From the NCBI GenBank assembly GCA_018830405.1, contig JAHJSF010000083.1:1-7156 (forward strand): DNA of 7,156 bases. Direction: 5' to 3'. Positions within the stretch are counted from its first letter, which is position 1; each line of letters opens with the position of its first letter. Origin of the DNA: Nitrospinota bacterium. GTDB lineage: Bacteria; Nitrospinota; Nitrospinia; UBA9942; JAHJSF01. The position numbers were made by a program, and so were the translations under genes. Positions 5,445 through 7,156 of this stretch are shown here, one piece after another. The notes beneath the pieces were generated by a model that saw nothing but the letters and a program-made list of their open reading frames with translations, made no database searches and had not been told where the DNA came from.

Positions 5445-5459
5445 GGGGGCACATCCCCC
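5445..5459 (+). other. G5/C5 hairpin in the MarC leader
   Basis: GGGGG (5445-5449) faces CCCCC (5455-5459) over a 5-base loop. It lies just after the duplicated element, so it would form near the 5' end of a MarC transcript. It is not followed by a T run. The second copy of the element is not followed by this hairpin. Confidence 0.35.
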
Positions 5460-5522
5460 CATTTAAGGCCTATTCGGAGCTACTAATCATATGTCACCTT
5501 TAACATTTGGCAGAAACTTAAG

Positions 5523-6113
5523 ATGAAGGCATTTTGGTTGTCTTTTGTCCCTCTCTTCGTAGCGGTGGATGCGGTAGGCGTGTTGCCGGTATTTCTATCC
5601 CTTACTGAGGGGATGGACAGAATGCGGCTGCGAACCGTAATTATCCAGTCGGTTATAACCGCCTCAGTCGTTGCCCTGGTATTCCTGGCCTTTGGGCCGC
5701 TCTTTCTCAGTTTTCTCGGTATTACGGTACCTGATTTTATGATTGCCGGAGGAATTCTTCTGCTGGCTATTTCATTAAGTGACCTTATCACGGGGGAGAA
5801 AAGGCAACGGCAGACAGATTCGGAAACCCTGGGGGCTGTGCCGATCGGCATACCCTTAATTACGGGACCGGCAGTGTTGACAACCTGCGTACTCCTGTCC
5901 GGGCTTCATGGTAAACTGGTTACCGGCATGGCTGCTGTAGTCAATATTGCGCTCGCCGGCTTACTTTTCCAGTTCTCGAAGGTCATTACAAAATCCCTTG
6001 GGCAGGCAGGGATCAAGACCCTCTCTAAGGTGGCAAGTCTGTTGCTGGCGGCCATTGCGGTTATGCTGATTCGAAGAGGAATTACGGCGATAATAGCCCT
6101 GCCGCCGATATAA
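5523..6113 (+). CDS. MarC-family integral membrane protein
   Basis: This 196-residue protein has the normal length and six-helix layout of the MarC/NAAT family. It opens with SFVPLFVAVDAVGVLPVFLSLTEG (about 7-30). The second half repeats the pattern with VPIGIPLITGPAVLTTCVLL (106-125), where the proline-glycine-proline segment is the family signature. The charged loop GEKRQRQTDSE (91-101) separates the halves. The last helix ends in LLLAAIAVMLIRRGI. Family members were once linked to multiple antibiotic resistance and amino acid transport, but function is unproven in most. The ATG at 5523 has no clear Shine-Dalgarno, which is odd next to the good sites elsewhere. The gene seems transcribed alone from the duplicated element at 5401-5431. 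Confidence 0.88.
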   Translation: MKAFWLSFVPLFVAVDAVGVLPVFLSLTEGMDRMRLRTVIIQSVITASVVALVFLAFGPLFLSFLGITVPDFMIAGGILLLAISLSDLITGEKRQRQTDSETLGAVPIGIPLITGPAVLTTCVLLSGLHGKLVTGMAAVVNIALAGLLFQFSKVITKSLGQAGIKTLSKVASLLLAAIAVMLIRRGITAIIALPPI

Positions 6114-6168
6114 CACCGATGGGTTGAAGAGAGGTTAGAAGGGTTCTATTCCCCCTCCGTCTATCCCC

Positions 6169-6199
6169 TTGCTAAGTAACAATAGTTATGATAGCTTTC
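6169..6199 (+). repeat. Duplicated upstream element, copy 2 (candidate extended -10 promoter)
   Basis: This is the second copy of the element at 5401-5431, with identical internal spacing. It has TTGCTA (6169-6174), a 17-bp spacer and TAGCTT (6192-6197) preceded by TGA. It lies 107 bp before the start of the next gene at 6307. Weak matches continue to 6210 (CTT and AGAG). The rest of the 6114-6306 gap holds nothing I can name. Confidence 0.55.
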
Positions 6200-6306
6200 G
6201 TCTTACAGAGGGAAATCAAAACCAATCAAAAAAGCTGCTGACTACCGATAGCAAAAGTGACATTTCAAGACCTCTCCCTTAATACACTAATTCTTAGGAG
6301 TATAAA

Positions 6307-6816
6307 ATGAAAAAGGCCCACTTGGTGACCGCAATATTTTTAGTTGGTGCCATTCTCTTTTTGGTATACACCAATTGGGATAGAGCGGCCAAATTTAGCG
6401 GTAGTGCCCCTGTTCCAATAAACCCTAAGGCCTTTGACGGGTTTGAAAAATGCGATACATATAATGAATTAATCGAGATTGCAGACAGCTTATTTGCCAA
6501 TGAGACACCAATGGTAAAAGAAGAATGGGCCTGGGTTTATGCCGTGAAGAGCGAATTCATGGGGCTACCGGTAGATGCCCTCGAATTAGGGGTGTGCGAC
6601 TCGACCGGGGAGAGGGGATGTGGATGGGCAATGTATACAGCTCTCGTGATTACTAAACCACTCGCGGAAACAAAAAAATATTTGGAAGATAAGACCGGAA
6701 TTGACTTCACCTTAGAAGAGAGAGATATGGACACTGAAGTAACTCTGCGCCCCATATTAGCGGCTGGTGGAACTGCCGACAAAAGTGTAATATTCTGTGA
6801 CTCAGGTTCCCTGTAG
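6307..6816 (+). CDS. Unrecognised membrane-anchored protein
   Basis: I do not recognise this 169-residue protein. It has a short positive N-terminus (MKKAH) and one hydrophobic segment (about 6-21, LVTAIFLVGAILFLVY), so it is either a single-pass anchored protein or a secreted one. No lipobox is present. The remainder is soluble and acidic, with a helical stretch TYNELIEIADSLFANETPMVKEEWAWVYAV (51-80) and four cysteines (49, 97, 105, 164) that could form two disulfides outside the cytoplasm. The region GVCDSTGERGCGWAMY (95-110) is the most distinctive. AGGAG at 6296-6300 stands six bases before the ATG, a strong start. The stop codon begins a stem-loop, so the gene ends its transcript. Sharing an upstream element with the MarC gene suggests common control. 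Confidence 0.7.
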   Translation: MKKAHLVTAIFLVGAILFLVYTNWDRAAKFSGSAPVPINPKAFDGFEKCDTYNELIEIADSLFANETPMVKEEWAWVYAVKSEFMGLPVDALELGVCDSTGERGCGWAMYTALVITKPLAETKKYLEDKTGIDFTLEERDMDTEVTLRPILAAGGTADKSVIFCDSGSL

Positions 6817-6845
6817 ACCATAAAAAATGGTCTAGCATACTTTTT
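6814..6845 (+). terminator. Likely intrinsic terminator after the unrecognised gene
   Basis: TAGACCAT (6814-6821) pairs perfectly with ATGGTCTA (6827-6834) over an AAAAA loop, and a run of five T follows at 6841-6845. The stem includes the stop codon. It is AT-rich and the T run starts six bases after the stem, so termination may be only partial. Confidence 0.55.
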
Positions 6846-7118
6846 AACTTACAATATCATAAAACAGGACGATAAGTAAAAGCTTTGCAGTTGCCATATA
6901 AGTAATTTGCTGTGATAGATGTTTTGCGCTGTGCTATAGTTTCATTCAAGCACACTCGGAAAGGGGTGCTTGGTAGATTAATTGTTGTGCAAGAATATAA
7001 CCACACATTATAATACTGGCTCATCGCGTCTTAGTGTGGGTAAAATGATGAACTTTATGGGGTATAACGTGTTATTAAACAAAGAGAAAAGAGCTTTTAA
7101 AAGGGGTAAAAAATCGGT
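6846..7118. other. Gene-free stretch with inverted repeats
   Basis: No long open frame with gene-like features is seen on either strand. The stretch is AT-rich. GTGCT (6931-6935), AGCAC (6949-6953) and GTGCT (6966-6970) can pair in two exclusive ways, and the second extends to a 7-bp stem CAAGCAC/GTGCTTG (6947-6953 with 6966-6972). Farther on, CCACAC (7001-7006) pairs with GTGTGG (7034-7039). A 25-codon open frame from ATG 7045 has only a weak ribosome site and no recognisable product. It could be a leader region, a small RNA or plain intergenic DNA. Confidence 0.4.
6985..7014 (+). promoter_or_regulatory. Candidate promoter near the right edge
   Basis: A perfect TATAAT (7009-7014) is preceded at 18 bp by TTGTGC (6985-6990), a poor -35 with three of six matches. 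If used, transcription would begin near 7021 and run toward the possible gene at 7119. The box sits between the arms of the CCACAC/GTGTGG inverted repeat. Confidence 0.4.
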
Positions 7119-7156
7119 ATGATTTACGGATGGGAAAAAACAGACGATTACTGGAC
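7119..7156 (+). CDS. Possible start of a further gene (runs off the right edge)
   Basis: ATG at 7119 opens twelve full codons reading MIYGWEKTDDYW to the window edge. A stop in frame at 7107-7109 fixes the start. AAGGGG (7101-7106) lies twelve bases upstream, somewhat far. The length is too short to identify a family, and the call rests on context only. Confidence 0.3.
   Translation, partial: MIYGWEKTDDYW

Noticed and set aside
6891-6918. Third copy of the duplicated upstream element
   Set aside because: It shares TTGC and TGATAG but with spacing two bases longer and little identity between, so it may be chance.
6835-7156. c-di-GMP riboswitch or other known RNA in the right-edge region
   Set aside because: None of the conserved segments I know for GEMM riboswitches, tmRNA or SRP RNA could be found, and no tRNA-like or rRNA-like sequence was seen.
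1-7156. CRISPR array
   Set aside because: No set of regularly spaced direct repeats is present; the only notable repeat is the two-copy element at 5401 and 6169.

Overview
The window reads as chromosomal DNA of a bacterium with an anaerobic or microaerobic way of life, moderate in GC. The signs are an Rrf2 regulator with an Fe-S cysteine set, a cysteine-rich ferredoxin-like protein of a type I associate with anaerobes (Desulfobacterota-like lineages), a YgbA protein, and half-size ArsP/YraQ-like permeases. The lineage is a guess from gene content. A lipoprotein signal is present, so a Gram-negative envelope is plausible. All complete genes lie on the + strand.

Region 1 (1-140) is the end of an insertion sequence. 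On the minus strand, the first 31 codons of an IS1595-type transposase run off the left edge, and a likely terminal inverted repeat ends at 140.

Region 2 (159-2661) is a tight operon of five genes: an IscR/NsrR-like Rrf2 regulator, a ferredoxin-like protein, a class I glutamine amidotransferase, YgbA (nitrosative-stress family) and a 52-residue membrane protein. It starts from a near-consensus promoter whose -10 box sits inside a perfect 25-bp palindrome. The simplest reading is an autoregulated Fe-S/NO or redox-stress operon.

Region 3 (2718-4326) has two genes 34 bp apart. One encodes a lipoprotein with a phospholipase A2-like CC-x2-HD core. The other is a DUF6765-type protein with histidine/aspartate motifs like those of zinc-dependent phospholipase C. 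They may form an envelope lipid-hydrolysis pair.

Region 4 (4428-5365) holds two half-size permeases overlapping by four bases, probably the two halves of one heteromeric transporter.

Region 5 (5366-6845) has a MarC-family membrane protein and an unrecognised single-pass membrane-anchored protein. Each is preceded by a copy of the same 31-bp element (27 of 31 identical, ungapped), likely a shared promoter or regulator site. The second gene ends in a stem-loop followed by a T run.

Region 6 (6846-7156) has no long gene. It holds competing hairpin segments, a perfect TATAAT box and, at the very edge, the possible start of another gene.
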